Source of the DNA: Apoda limacodes
Taxonomy: Eukaryota > Arthropoda > Insecta > Lepidoptera > Limacodidae
Direction: 5' to 3'
DNA length: 64,000 bases
NCBI GenBank assembly: GCA_946406115.1
Contig: OX291545.1
Coordinates: forward strand, 6,324,001-6,388,000
Shown here: positions 23,101 through 33,855 of the stretch, piece by piece
Numbering within the stretch: position 1 is the stretch's first letter
Layout of the letters: each line of letters starts with the position of its first letter
The notes under the pieces: model-generated
What the model saw: only the letters and a program-made list of their open reading frames with translations
Database searches by the model: none
What the model was told of the DNA's origin: nothing
Program-made: the position numbers and the translations under genes

Positions 23101-23385
23101 CTAAATAACAGGGAGACGGGACGGTGACCAATACCTCAGCACCTCGAGGAACTCCACCCTGCCCTGGAAACAATTGCAATATACAACCCAACTTAGTGGC
23201 AGAATATAAACCTCCTTCACTAAGACAAGGTCTCCAACCTTAGGAGGTTCTGTTTTATCCGACAACCAGATGCGCTGCTGCAGAAGATGAAGATGCTTCA
23301 ATGAGAATCGTATCCAAAACGATTGTGACATCTGCTGCAGTAGTTCAAAACGCGTCAACCTGTTACGGTGGTATCGCTTCATGTA
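23101..23385 (-). pseudogene. BEL/Pao polyprotein C-terminus (DUF5641)
   Basis: The frame 23101-23382 reads RLTRFELLQQMSQSFWIRFS, LLQQRIWL and PPKVGDLVLVKE, the DUF5641 domain that follows the integrase in BEL/Pao and related polyproteins. A short disrupted tail follows toward the LTR. It is cut at its N-terminal side by the LINE starting at about 23,386. Confidence 0.9.
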
Positions 23386-23499
23386 CTTCTAGTGTATAAC
23401 ACACCGATGAGCACTGGCCATTGAGAGTCAGGGGGAGGCATTGGCATGTAGCCTGAACATAGCCATAAAAACATAACCTTGATTTGGTATGGAATGCTA

Positions 23500-25456
23500 T
23501 ATTCCTAACCCGCGAGTAGCTGCCGGCGTTAAAAAATGACCGTGGTTTAATAGGTCTTGCAGAGAAGCCAAAATTCTTAAGCAAACTGCATATGAGGACC
23601 ACGGCTCGTAATAATAAGGATCCAAATATTTGTGAGGTAAAACGCAAATTAAATGCTGCCTCGAGTTTCAGTAAGAACGCAACTGCCAGAGCAAAATTCC
23701 AATTCATCGGCAAAATACGTGGGCGATTTGCAAGCTATCCTTCTGGGAGCCGAGCTTTCTGGTCGCTTGCCAAAGCTGCCGAAGGTAACTTTTGCCAGTC
23801 GTCGTTACCACCACTGCGAAAGACCGATGGTGACTTGGCCCATAGTGCTAAAGAGAAAGCCGATCTACTGGGAAGTATCTTTGCCTCAAACTCTAATAAG
23901 AACGATGAAGGCGCTTTACCACCTACTATACCGTGGTGCGGTAAGACCATGCCGGAAACCTCCATAACACAGCGGGGGGGTCCGGCGGGTGTTGCTTTCT
24001 CTAGACGTTCATAAGTCGAGTGGGCCAGACGGTATACCAGCAGTGGTGCTGAAGCAGTGTGCTCATGAGTTATGTCCTGTACTCACGCGCCTCTTCGCGC
24101 TTTCCTACCACACTAGGCAATTTCCGTGTTCATGGAAGACTGCGAATGTGCACCCGGTGCCCAAAAAGGGCGATAGATTACAAACATCGAATTACAGGCC
24201 TATCGCTATTACCTCTCTCCTCTCCAAGGCGATGGAGCGTGTGATCAACACACAGCTTCTAAGATACCTAGAAGTACACGACCTGGTCAGTGATCGTCAA
24301 CATGGCTTTCGCCACGGTCGCTGAACTGGTGGAGGCATTGGCATGTACCCTAGACATAGCGAAGGCGTTCGATCGAGTCTGGCACCGGGGTCTTCTATCG
24401 AAGTTGCCATCTTACGAAGTGCCCGAGGGTTTGTGCAAATGGGTAGCTAGCTTTTTGTCGGGCAGAAGCATACGAGCCGTAGTTGACGGTAGTTGCTCTG
24501 ATAGCATGGACATTAATGCTGGTGTCCCGCAAGGCTCTGTGCTGTCTACTACGCTGTTTCTACTGCACATCAATGATATGTTGGACATTAACAACATACA
24601 TTGCTATGCAGATGACAGTACTGGAGACGCTTATTACACGGGCCGTGCAAGCATCCCACGTTCCGTTGTGGAGGAAAAGCGTAAAGAACTTGTGTCTCAA
24701 ATCGAGATCGGCCTGTCCAAGGTCTCTGACTGGGGGCGGGAAAACTTGGTCCGATTCAACCCTTCAAAGACACAAGTCTGCGCGTTCACCGCTAAGAAAA
24801 CCCCATTCACTGTAGTCCCACAATTCCAGAACACTCCCCTCTCCATCTCCAAGAGCATTGGGATCCTTGGCGTTGACATCTCCAGCGATGTTCAGTTCCG
24901 AGATCATTTGCTAGACAAGGTAAAGCTGGGGTCCAAAAAACTTGGTGTACTCAACAGAGCGAAGCAGTACTTCACGTCAGGGCAAAGGTTGCTACTTTAC
25001 AAGTCGCAAGTCCGGCCCCATATGGAGTACTGCTGCCATCTCTGGGTGGGTGCACCCGGATACCAGCTTGGCCCTTTTGACTCGGTTCAACGACGGGCTG
25101 TGAGAATTGTCGACGATCTCGAACTCACTTGCGGTATCGAGCCCTTAAGTCTGAGGAGAGACTTTGCCTCCCTGTGTGTGTTCTACCGCTTGTACAATGG
25201 ATTGTGTTCTAAGTAATTGTTCGAAATGATGCCCACGGCTACTTTCTACCATCGCACCGCTCGCTATCGACAGGGAATTCATTCTCACACTTTGGAACCA
25301 AAATGGTCGCGTACAGTGCGGTTTCAGAGAAACTTCCTCCCGCGAACCCTTGGGTTGTGGAATGAGCTCCCTGCCAAGGTTTTCTCTAAGGGCTACAGTA
25401 TGAGGTTCTTCAAGAAAGAAGATTACATTTTTGAAGGGTCGTCAACGCGCGAGTGA
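23500..25456 (+). pseudogene. CR1-like LINE reverse transcriptase
   Basis: Pieces in order: ATARAKFQFIGKIRGRF (23,592-24,014 region), HKSSGPDGIPAVVLKQCAHE (23,989-24,324), VHPVPKKGDR, NYRPIAITSLLSKAMERVI, then one frame of 308 codons (24,290-25,216) with LDIAKAFDRVWHRG (catalytic Asp), AGVPQGSVLSTTLFLLHIND and CYADDSTGD (the YADD catalytic box intact), and the thumb with KSQVRPHMEYCCHLW. A TAA at 25214-25216 precedes the C-terminal part (25,217-25,456). Frameshifts near 23,960-24,000 and a 52-bp deletion near 24,320 disable it. Confidence 0.92.
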
Positions 25457-25465
25457 TACCCCTGG

Positions 25466-26565
25466 GGGCCGTTCAAAAACCGACTGAGTCGAGTAGAGTT
25501 ATGACTCGAACCGTTCATAAACTAACTGAGTTCCAACCCTAATCCGTTCAAAAACGCGTAGAGTTCTTACCCTAGGGTTGGCTTAAGTGAACCGTACTCG
25601 ACGCGGGTTCGTCGGAGTAGGCGGCCATATTTGATTAAAATGGTCAAAGCAATGTTTCCGTATTAAGAAAATTAGTAAATTATTTTGTTGTTTGTTTTTG
25701 TATTTAAGTATTTTTCGATGACTTTTGTATTTGGGGTTTGACGTGACAACGTCTTATAAATTGGTTTGCCGGGTGACACTTCAAGAAACTGCGTTACGCT
25801 CCGCTCACGTTATGCGCTCACAATGAGAGCGAGTGAGAGGCACGCGCCCGCCTAAGAGCGAGAGAGACAGACATAAAATCATTGTCACGTAAAACTTTCG
25901 CCCGTATACCGACTTTATTAGTAATAAAAGATTTTTAAGTATTTCCACTCCACTACTAGGGTTCAGTTTTTTCTTAGAATCTTTAGTGAATAACCCTAAA
26001 TGCCTTAAAATAGTGTTAAAATATTGATTTTAGCCGTAAATTTTAGCTGTTTAGAAATACTCCTATTTTCATTTTATTTTTTGTTAAATAAAATCTAACA
26101 ATAAAATAAACCGCGATTCAAGTGTTTACAATGAAAACACAACGCTACAACTACAAAAAGGTAAACATTGGTAACATACTGATAAATAAATAGTATTATA
26201 ATATACTTAATAATATTGGTAAGTTTTATTAAAATATATGTATAATCAAAACAAAAGAATTCACCAAGTTCCCACCTAGTTTATGAAAACTTATTTCAAA
26301 AAAGCAAGAAGGAAATTATTAGTTTGTTCTCACTCAAAGTCAAAAAAATAGCCTAAAACTTTATTTAAATTTTAGTTTTCCGTAGGCCTTACATAGGTAT
26401 TTCAAATAAAAAAAATGCCCCTACAAGGTCGAAATTCCTAAAAGTGGAAACATTGATTAAAACTTGACAGATGTAACTCGGTTAGCCGTTCAAAAACTAT
26501 AGGGTAGAGTTAGGAACCCGATGACGTCATTTTTTACTCAAGTTACTCGTTTTTGAACGCAACCC
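25466..26565. mobile_element. Nonautonomous DNA transposon (1,100 bp), Harbinger-like ends
   Basis: It splits the LINE 3' sequence ATACCCCTGG|TGTTACAAG. Left end GGGCCGTTCAAAAAC and right end (inverted) GGGTTGCGTTCAAAAAC share an 11-bp core plus GGG. TGG is present on both sides (25463-25465 and 26566-26568), a 3-bp target duplication. A 6-bp reading (CCCTGG) is also possible if the final CCC is excluded. GTTCAAAAAC recurs internally at about 25,545 and 26,488. No transposase frame is seen. GGG...CCC ends with 3-bp duplications suggest PIF/Harbinger, by inference. Confidence 0.85.
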
Positions 26566-26658
26566 TGGTGTTACAAGCGTCCATCGGTCATGGTGGCCGC
26601 TTACCATCAGGCGGACCGTGTGCTTGTTTGCCACCTTAGTGGTATAAAAAAAAAAACT

Positions 26659-27235
26659 CAGTGTTCGGACAAAGAGGACGTAAATTGAGTACAGCTTCAA
26701 TTTTACAAAACACTGTAGCCAACTCCTAAAAGGTCAATGACGTCTCACTAATTACCCGATGCACCGAGGCAAAAGTGTTTTTGCAACTTTGACCACTGCC
26801 TCAAAGATACCACCCTACCAAGTGGAGGCAGAAGGGTCGAATTTCCATTTAATTCCTGGCCTTGAATAGAAAGCCATATACAATTTGGGTGTTATTTGTC
26901 TTAAGTAATTCACAAATTTCCGTCATCTTACTACTAGCGCCCTTATAATTAGTTCCACAGTCGGACCGAATTTGATTCGGCAAAACTCGACGACTGACAA
27001 TCTGAGACAAACAGGCCATAAATGCTTCCATTGACAAGGCAGAAACTACATCAAAATGGAGGGCCGTGGTCGACAAACAAACGAAAACATACAGGTAAGT
27101 TTTTACAAAGAAGGGTCCGGCGAAATCTTTACCGACTACCGAAAAGTTCTTAGAGCCTTAGCGCGATCAGCAGGCAGGTCTTCCATTTAAGGCTGAACCA
27201 GATTAGCCTTCAGTCGATAACAGAGCTTATTACAT
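26659..27235 (-). pseudogene. BEL/Pao integrase
   Basis: Minus-strand reading: DFAGPFFVKT, STTALHFDVVSALSMEAFMA, CLSQIVSRRVLPNQIRSDCG and TNYKGASSKMTE (26,849-27,076), then GGIFEAVVKVAKTLL, FCKIEAVLNLRPLCP to 26,660. The second catalytic Asp (IRSDCG, usually SDNG) is visible, and the Glu region (KIEAVLN) is recognisable. The C-terminal side ends exactly at the A-tail of the inserted LINE. Confidence 0.9.
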
Positions 27236-27480
27236 TCCATGTGGCCTTTATTTTGTTATCAGAATTTTTGATTTTATTACTTAAATGTATTGATTTTGCA
27301 ACCCTGCACACTTTTTTAAATATTTTTGAATACATTTTGACACAGTAGTTGAACGTGGGGCTGTGGTTATATTGTTTTATTTTATACAACCTAGTTCGAC
27401 TTCGGTGTATTCCTGCAGTAGCCCAGTCCTTAAATTTCTCTCTATCATTTAGCCTTAAAGTTTTTACTTTAAGCACTTGC
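27210..27480 (-). mobile_element. LINE ORF2 fragment (endonuclease-RT linker)
   Basis: The frame 27210-27476 reads FKDWATAGIHRSRTRLYKIK, then SNKIKNSDNKIKATWNVI, the linker between endonuclease and RT in Jockey/CR1-like elements. It lies between the BEL reverse transcriptase and integrase pieces. Confidence 0.8.
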
Positions 27481-27484
27481 TCGA

Positions 27485-27796
27485 ACTCATTACTTAAGAA
27501 ATCAAGAAATCATGTCATAACCGCCAGCTTTCAAAAGTTCTAAAAAATCATTACGGGGCAATAAGGCCTCTTCTTCGCTGGCGGCTCCCGTACAGATGTC
27601 ACCAACATAGACATCTGTCGACAAAATGACCGAAACCCTCGGGAAACTAAGACGCTCACGTTCAGAGAGTTCTAAGAGGGCACGAATGGCGACGAAGGGA
27701 CTTGACCGTAAACCGTATGTGTGGTATCCAGCTCAAAGATCGTGACTGGATACGAGGGGTGTTCTCGCCAAACAATGAGCTGATACCTTTTCAGAG
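27485..27796 (-). pseudogene. BEL/Pao reverse transcriptase, middle part
   Basis: Minus-strand reading: KRYQLIVWREHPSYPVTIFE, THTYGLRSSPFVAIRALLEL (with a small frameshift near 27,710), then ILSTDVYVGDICTGAASEEE and LLKAGGYDM. YVGD replaces the usual YVDD catalytic box. The N-terminal side breaks at about 27,796, where the full-length LINE begins; the preceding residues are at 31,421-31,690. Confidence 0.9.
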
Positions 27797-28401
27797 AGGA
27801 AGGGCACTGCAAGTACTCGCTCGAATAAGCCACCCGAACAACTAAAGCAGGGCATAGCAAGTACTTGCTCGAATGAGCGGCCCGAACTGGGGAAGTACCT
27901 CCACCTTACAGAAAACCGCGGCCATAATAACACTAACATTGAGTAGTGTTGTGTTCCTGGCGATGAGTAAGGTTGCCAGAGCTCTTTGAGGATTCGCTGC
28001 GCGGACAGCGGAGGACCGGCGGTTCTTGTTGCTGTCATGCTCGGCGTAGACGCGGCGTGCTGGTTCGGCGGTCAGGGAGACCTGATGAAACGGCTGACCG
28101 CTGGCCGCCCGCAGGTTGAACGGGATCCCGAACCCAGGGATCACTTAATCTCCGCCCTGGGAGGCTGATTCGCCAGCCTGTGTAAAGTATCTGAAGTGGT
28201 AGTCGTGCCGGAGAAGGAGACCGGAGTGGACCCGGCTACTACAACAGAGGGGGATCAGGGGCCCTTCCGCCCGCCGTGCCAGCAACCGTATCATCTGTGG
28301 CAAGCTTGGGCAGTTCTAGTACCGCACCTTTTGTCCTCTAAGCTGTCAGTGCAGTGAATCCTCATCTTTAATCTAAATAACCCTTTCAAAAAAAAAAAAA
28401 T
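27797..28401 (+). promoter_or_regulatory. LINE 5' untranslated region with a diverged tandem repeat
   Basis: GC-rich relative to the window. Two diverged units, GGGCAC-TGCAAGTACTCGCTCG and GGGCATAGCAAGTACTTGCTCG, each followed by AATRAGC-CCCGAAC, lie at 27,807-27,890. LINE promoters are internal to the 5' region, so this is the probable promoter; no initiator was identified. Confidence 0.55.
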
Positions 28402-29232
28402 ATGGCAAGAAATAAAAGAAAAAGAGTTAATTCAGCGGCCGCTCCATCCACATTTAATGTGGACTTTTGCAACATTAGGGGCATTCACGCAAATCTTGAC
28501 GCAGTCCACTCCATCTGGAGACTGCGCAGCCGACCATTCTTTTTCTAACGGAAACGCATCTCAGGATATCTATCCTGCCCGGCCGATACATCATACCTTC
28601 ATTATCCCGGTTACAAACTTGAGCACAATTTTGTGAGTCGTGCCGGTGTATGTATGTTCGTCCGGGAGGATATCTGCTGTCGCCGCCTTCATAGCCTTGA
28701 AGACAGGGACCTGTCGATATTGTGGGTGCGCGTAGATTACGGCGGCCACACTCGTATCTATGCGTGCCTATACAGGTCTCACAGCGGTGACACGGACGTA
28801 ACTCGACTCTTCACGCACCTGAGTTTGACGACTGACAAAGTTCTGGAGCAATATCCCACAGCAGAACTTATTATTTTGGGAGACTTTAACGCCCACCATC
28901 GCGAGTGGCTCAGTTCTCGAACCAATAACTATGCTGGGATATCTGCTCATGAATTTGCTCTGACCTATGGATTCTCTCAGCCGGTACTTTCTCCAACGAG
29001 AATACCAGATATAGAGGAACATACGAGCTCCTTACTGGACCTTCTGCTGACTACTCGTCCGGACGGATACTCCGTCTCAGTGGATGCGCCTCTTGGCTCC
29101 TCAGACCACTGTCTAGTTCGGACTCAAGTGTCATGCACACAACCTGATCCTTCTGGGCCAACTAATTGGCGTCGTGTGTGGCACTATAAGTCGGCAGACT
29201 GGGATGGATTGCAAGAATTTTACGCATCGTGA
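28402..29232 (+). pseudogene. CR1-like LINE endonuclease
   Basis: The ATG at 28402 follows an A-rich tract and opens MARNKRKRVNSAAAPSTFNV, then VDFCNIRGIHANLD. A frameshift near 28,545-28,560 is followed by an open frame, 28633-29232: GVCMFVREDICC, YACLYRSHSGDTD, LIILGDFNAHHREWL (GDFN catalytic box), LLDLLLTTRP and LGSSDHCLVRT (Asp-His pair). It would nick target DNA. The stop at 29230-29232 (TGA) separates it from the RT frame, although in intact relatives the two are one ORF. Confidence 0.9.
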
Positions 29233-31340
29233 CCGTCGCCGCAGTCACTGAGAAAATCCTTGCTGGTATGGAATGCTATATTCCTAACCCGCGAGTAGCT
29301 GCCGGCCTCAAAAAACGACCGTGGTTTATTAGGTCTTGCAGAAAAGCTAAAATTCTTAAGCAAAATGCATATGAGGCTTGGACCACGGCTCGTTTTAATA
29401 AGGATCCGAATATTTCTGAGTTAAAACGCAAATTAAATGCTGCCTCGAGGTTCAGTAAGAAAGCAACTGCCAGAGCAAAATTCCAATTCATCGGCAAAAT
29501 AGGTGGGCGACTTGCGAGCTATCCTTCTGGGAGTCGTGCTTTCTGGTCGCTTGCCAAAGCTGCCGAAGGGAACTTCTGCCAGTCGTCGTTACCACCACTG
29601 CGAAAGACCGATGGTGACGTGGCCCATAGTGCTAAAGAGAAAGCCGATCTACTGGGCAGTCTCTTTGCCTCGAACTCGAATATGAACGATGAAAGCGCTG
29701 TACCACCTACTATACCGTGGTGCGGTAAGACCATGCCGGAAATCTCCATAACGCAGCGGGAGGTCAGGCGGGCGTTACTTTCTCTAGACGTTCATAAGTC
29801 GAGTGGGCCAGACGGTATACCAGCAGTGTTGCTTAAGCAGTGTGCTCCTGAGTTATGTCCTGTACTCACGCGCCTCTTCGCGCTTTTCCACCACACTAGG
29901 CAATTTCCGTCTTCATGGAAGACTGCGAATGTGCACCCGGTGCCCAAAAAGGGCGATAGATCAGATCCATCGAATTACAGGCCTATCGCTATTACCTCTC
30001 TCCTCTTTCAGGTGATGGAGCGTGTGATCAACACACAGCTTCTAAGATACCTAGAAGTACACGATCTGGTCAGTGACCGTCAATATGGCTTACGCCACGG
30101 TCGCTCGACTGGTGACCTTCTAGTGTATCTCATACACCGATGGGCACTAGCCATTGAGAGTCAGGGGGAGGCATTGGCATGTAGCCTAGACATAGCGAAG
30201 GCGTTCGATCGGGTCTGGCACCGCGGTCATCTATCGAAGTTGCCATCTTACGGAGTGCCCGAGGGTTTGTGCAAATGGGTGGCTAGCTTTTTGTCCGGCA
30301 GACGCATACGAGCCGTAGTTGACGGTAGTTGCTCTGATAGCATGAACATTAATGCTGGTGTCCCGCAAGGCTCTGTGCTGTCTCCTACGCTGTTTCTACT
30401 GCATATCAATGACATGTTGGACATGAACAACATACATTGCTATGCAGATTACAGTACTGGAGACGCTTTTTACACGGGTCGTGCAAACATCCCTCGTTCC
30501 GTTGTGGAGGAAAACCGCGGAGAACTTGTGTCTCAAATCGAGACCACACTGTCCCAGGTCTCTGACTGGGGACGGGTAAACTTGGTCCGATTCAACCCTA
30601 CAAACACACAAGTGTGCGCGTTCACCGCTAAGAAAACTCCATTCACTGTAGTCCCACAATTGCAGAACACTCCCCTCTCCATCTACAAGAGCATTGGGAT
30701 CCTTGGTGTCGACATCTCCAGCGATGTTCAGTTCCGAGATCATTTATCAGATAAGGTGAAGCTGGCGTCCAAAAAACTTGGTGTACTCAACAGAGCGAAG
30801 CAGTACTTCACGTCGGGGCAAAGGTTGTTACTTTACAAGTCGCAAGTTCGGCCCCATATGTAGTACTGCTAGTACTGCTGCCATCTCTGGGCAGGTGCAC
30901 CCGGATACCAGCTTGGCCCTTTTGACTCGGTTCAACGACGGGCTGTGAGAATTGTCGACGATTCCAAACTCACTTGCGGTATCGAGCCCTTAAGTCTGAG
31001 GAGAGACTTTGCCTCTCTGTGTGTGTTCTACCGCTTGTACAATGGGTTGTGTTCTGAGGAATTGTTCGAAATGATGCCCACGGCTACTTTCTACCATCGC
31101 ACCGCTCGCCATCGGCAGGGAATCCATTCTCACACTTTAGAACCTAAATGGTCGCGTACAGTGCGGTTTCAGAGAAACTTCCTCCCGCGAACGCTTAAGT
31201 TGTGGAATGAGCTCCCTGCCAAGATATTCTGCAAGGACTACAGTATGGAGTTCTTCAAGAAAGAAGTTATTAGATTTCTGAAGGGTCGGCAACGCGCAAG
31301 TGATACCCCTGGTGTTGCAAGCGTCCATAGGCTACGGTGA
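29229..31340 (+). pseudogene. CR1-like LINE reverse transcriptase
   Basis: Frame 29229-30863 (544 codons) covers the linker, RT fingers, palm and part of the thumb: KSSGPDGIPAVLLKQCAPE, VPKKGDRSDPSNYRPIAIT, SLDIAKAFDRVWHRG, NAGVPQGSVLSPTLFLLHIN and CYADYSTGD. The catalytic YADD has become YADY, which alone should abolish activity. The TAG at 30861-30863 and a duplicated TAGTACTGC near 30,862-30,878 break it; 30,945-31,340 (131 codons) carries the C-terminal part (GIEPLSLRRDFASLCVFYRL, WNELPAKIF). Confidence 0.93.
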
Positions 31341-31420
31341 CGGCTTACCATCAGGCGGGCCGTAAGCTTGTTTGCCACCTTAGTGGTAAAAAAAAAAAAA
31401 AAAAAAAAAAAAAACCTACG

Positions 31421-31692
31421 ATCGTCTCGGTGAATCTATGTATGCCGAAACTTCATCTTAATGTCTGCAATCATTACGACCTGATGTCGACGGAGATTAG
31501 TAATGACTTTAGCAATATCACGATGAAGCATGGGACCCATATACAAACACTGATTTATTGACACGTCCGTAAAACAGGGAGCAGAACCATCAAAATCAAC
31601 ACGTATTTTATCACCCTTAAAAACCGCATGGTGAGGGATAAAATAATATTTTCGATTCCGCCAATCGAACTTAGATACGGACATGTGTCCCA
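31421..31692 (-). pseudogene. BEL/Pao reverse transcriptase, N-terminal part
   Basis: The frame 31436-31684 reads LGHMSVS, then YYFIPHHAVFKGDKIRVDFD, GSAPCFTDVSINQCLYMGP and VVMIADIKMKF, with IHRDDRR after a stop. This is the characteristic start of BEL/Pao RT; ADI-x-KMF carries the first catalytic Asp. Its continuation is at 27,796-27,485, beyond the LINE. Confidence 0.92.
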
Positions 31693-33722
31693 GCTGAAAT
31701 GTGTAAAAATTTTAATTTAAAACTAGACTTCGATAAGCCGACAAGATTGAAATCATGTATTGATCTTTTTATCAGTAATAATGACAAAGCTTCAGCTGAT
31801 ATTTATCAAACAGGTCTGTCAGATCATGAAACAGCACAGGTCCTTAAATATCCCGTAAAAAAGGAAATAAACATTATCAAACACTGGTATATAACTAAGC
31901 GAGATTACAGTAATAAAAATGTAGATTTCAAAATTGTATGAAGAGCCTGACTTGGAATGAGGTCTATAATGCAACAGATTTAGAATCAGCGTTTAATTTA
32001 TTTTATTCCAATATTCGACTTGTTTATGATCTTTGTTTTCCAAAGATAAGGGTTAAAATAGATAATAGACCGAAATCTAAAATCAAATGGCTTACAGCAG
32101 TCATAAGAAATTCATAAGTGGTAAGATTCGAATATTATTCTCCGAAAAATAAAACAATCCTACAAAAATACAAAAGTACTCGAAAACGTTAAAAAAATGC
32201 ATTGAATGCACACAAAAGAAACAAAACAGTGGTTATTTAAATAAGGCCAAAATAAGGTCCGTACCTCATGGAATATAATAAAAAATAAAGATAATAATAA
32301 AAACAATGACTGTGGTATAAAAAAATAAAAAATTGGTAACAAAATTATAACAAACCCAGAGGAATTAGCTTTAATCTTAAACGAGCATTTCATTGGATCG
32401 GCGACAAATAATGCCTATGATTCCAATTAAAGTGCGTTTAAAATTAACAATGTAGACAAGAACATCTATTTTTACCCCTGCATTGAGCATGAAGTAATTA
32501 AAACCAAAGAGTCATTAAATAACACTAAATCGACAAGGTATGACGAAATTGATACGAACATAATTAAAAAATCTGCAAAGGAACTAGCTCCTGTCTTGTT
32601 ATGTTTCATACAAGGTAATTTACCTTCAGCATTGAAAATATAGTAACTAAAAGTAGCAATAACGAAGACATAAACAATTACCGCCCAATAACCTTGATAC
32701 CTATTCTCGCTAAAATATTTGAAAAAATTATACATAACAGGCTAGCTTCATTTTTAACAAAATTCAATATCATATTTCACCACTAAAATGCGTTCCAAAA
32801 AGGGAAATCTACAACTTTAGCAGGGTTTTTTTAGTCAAAGAAGTTTCATTATTTATGGCTACCAGCAAGCCAATATCTTCTTTGATATGTCTAAAGCCTT
32901 CGATTTTGTCTGTCACCAAACACTGCTAAATAAATGTTATTGGTACGGCATTCGAGGTGTTGCACACAACTTGATAACAGCCCACCTCAGTGATCGCCTG
33001 CAGTACACAGAAACAGAAGTAAAACGGAAACATACAGGCGTGCCACAAAAAAGTATTCTTGGACCTTTATTATTTTTTATTTATATTAATGGCATTCCTA
33101 ACATAATAAATCATCACGTGACATTATTTGCGGATGACATATCTATTTCTATTAAATGTAGTGACATTAATAATTATGAAAATGACTTAAATAATACAAT
33201 TAGTGACGTAATAAAATGGCTTGACATAAACAATTTAAAAGTAAATATTGAAAAAACCAAATGTATACAATTCATAAATAAAAATGGTATTTACACAATT
33301 TTAATTGATTATGGTAGATTTTATTGGTTGATCAAAAAACTAATACTAATAAACTAATAGCATACCATGGTTACGTTGCATCTACTCATCATCATCATCA
33401 TCATCATCGCGCGTCCGGGTTATTAGTTAATGAGGTGCTTCATACGCCTAAACCCCGTAATGGGCCTTAGCGCGTGCAAGGGGTTAAGATATGGAGTCAT
33501 ATTGTGGGGAAATTCAGTTGACGTTAACCGAGTATTCTTGGTGCAAAAAAAGTGTATCAGAGCCATCTGTGATGCTGGACCCTTAGACTCAAGTAAACCT
33601 TTGTTTATTAAGTTAAATACTTTTAGTTTCCCCAGCCTCTACATTTACGAAATTTGCACATTTGTAAAACTTAACCTAAGTTTGTTTTTTAAGAAAAGCT
33701 CACATTTAAATTTAATACCCAA
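31693..33722 (+). mobile_element. Jockey/CR1-like LINE, 5'-truncated, first part
   Basis: Begins within the endonuclease domain, immediately after the BEL LGHM codons. Its 3' part lies at 35,158-35,540, with another LINE between. The 3' end abuts the BEL linker (FMWEYFEK), so the whole LINE sits between the two codons of BEL that would join them. Confidence 0.82.
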
Positions 33723-33855
33723 AGTCAAAGTCAAAAAGTCAAAGTCAAAATGGTTTATTCAAATAAGGATTTTACAATCACTTTTGAATCGTCAAAGTTA
33801 TAAAATATTATTTTTTGAACCCTCCCACCTTCCCGCCGGTTCACAATGTTGTTGA
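31699..33855 (+). pseudogene. Jockey/CR1-like LINE endonuclease C-terminus and reverse transcriptase
   Basis: Pieces: RLKSCIDLFISNN and GLSDHETAQVLKY (endonuclease end, 31,699-31,941); linker to 32,400; HEVIKTKESLNNTKSTRYDE (32,480-32,560) and NYRPITLIPILAKIFEKII (32,680-32,730), RT fingers; FFDMSKAFDFVCHQTLLNKC, TGVPQKSILGPLLFFIYING and LFADDISISI (palm with FADD, 32,887-33,357); GLRYGVILWGNSVDVNRVFL (33,430-33,600), thumb. A (CAT)n tract at 33,388-33,408 interrupts the thumb. Minus-strand hydrophobic frames here are antisense artefacts. Confidence 0.9.

Larger units (their letters stand above)
23386..26658 (+). mobile_element. CR1-like LINE, rearranged, inserted in BEL/Pao and itself interrupted
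   Basis: Closely related to the full-length copy at 27,797-31,420. It begins with a displaced piece (23,386-23,475, matching 30,118-30,205), then runs from the endonuclease/RT boundary (matching 29,258 onward) to the 3' end with an A-tail at 26,648-26,658. A 1.1-kb DNA transposon (25,466-26,565) lies near its 3' end. The insertion separates the BEL integrase from DUF5641. Confidence 0.88.
27797..31420 (+). mobile_element. CR1-like LINE, essentially full length (3.6 kb)
   Basis: GC-rich 5' region (27,797-28,401), endonuclease and RT frames, a 3' untranslated region and a 31-base A-tail near 31,389-31,414. It is inserted between the HRDDRR and KRYQLIVW codons of the BEL reverse transcriptase. 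Related copies in the window: 23.4-26.7 kb, 41.7-41.9 kb, 59.0-61.9 kb and a short piece at 7.7 kb. Family name (possibly the Zenon type of CR1) is inference. Confidence 0.9.

Noticed and set aside
28080..28095. CTGATGA followed by AAAC, resembling a hammerhead ribozyme core
   Set aside because: The stem II insert between CTGATGA and GAAA is missing and no cleavage-site stem was found.
32160..32735. Minus-strand hydrophobic frames
   Set aside because: Antisense to the plus-strand LINE reverse transcriptase.
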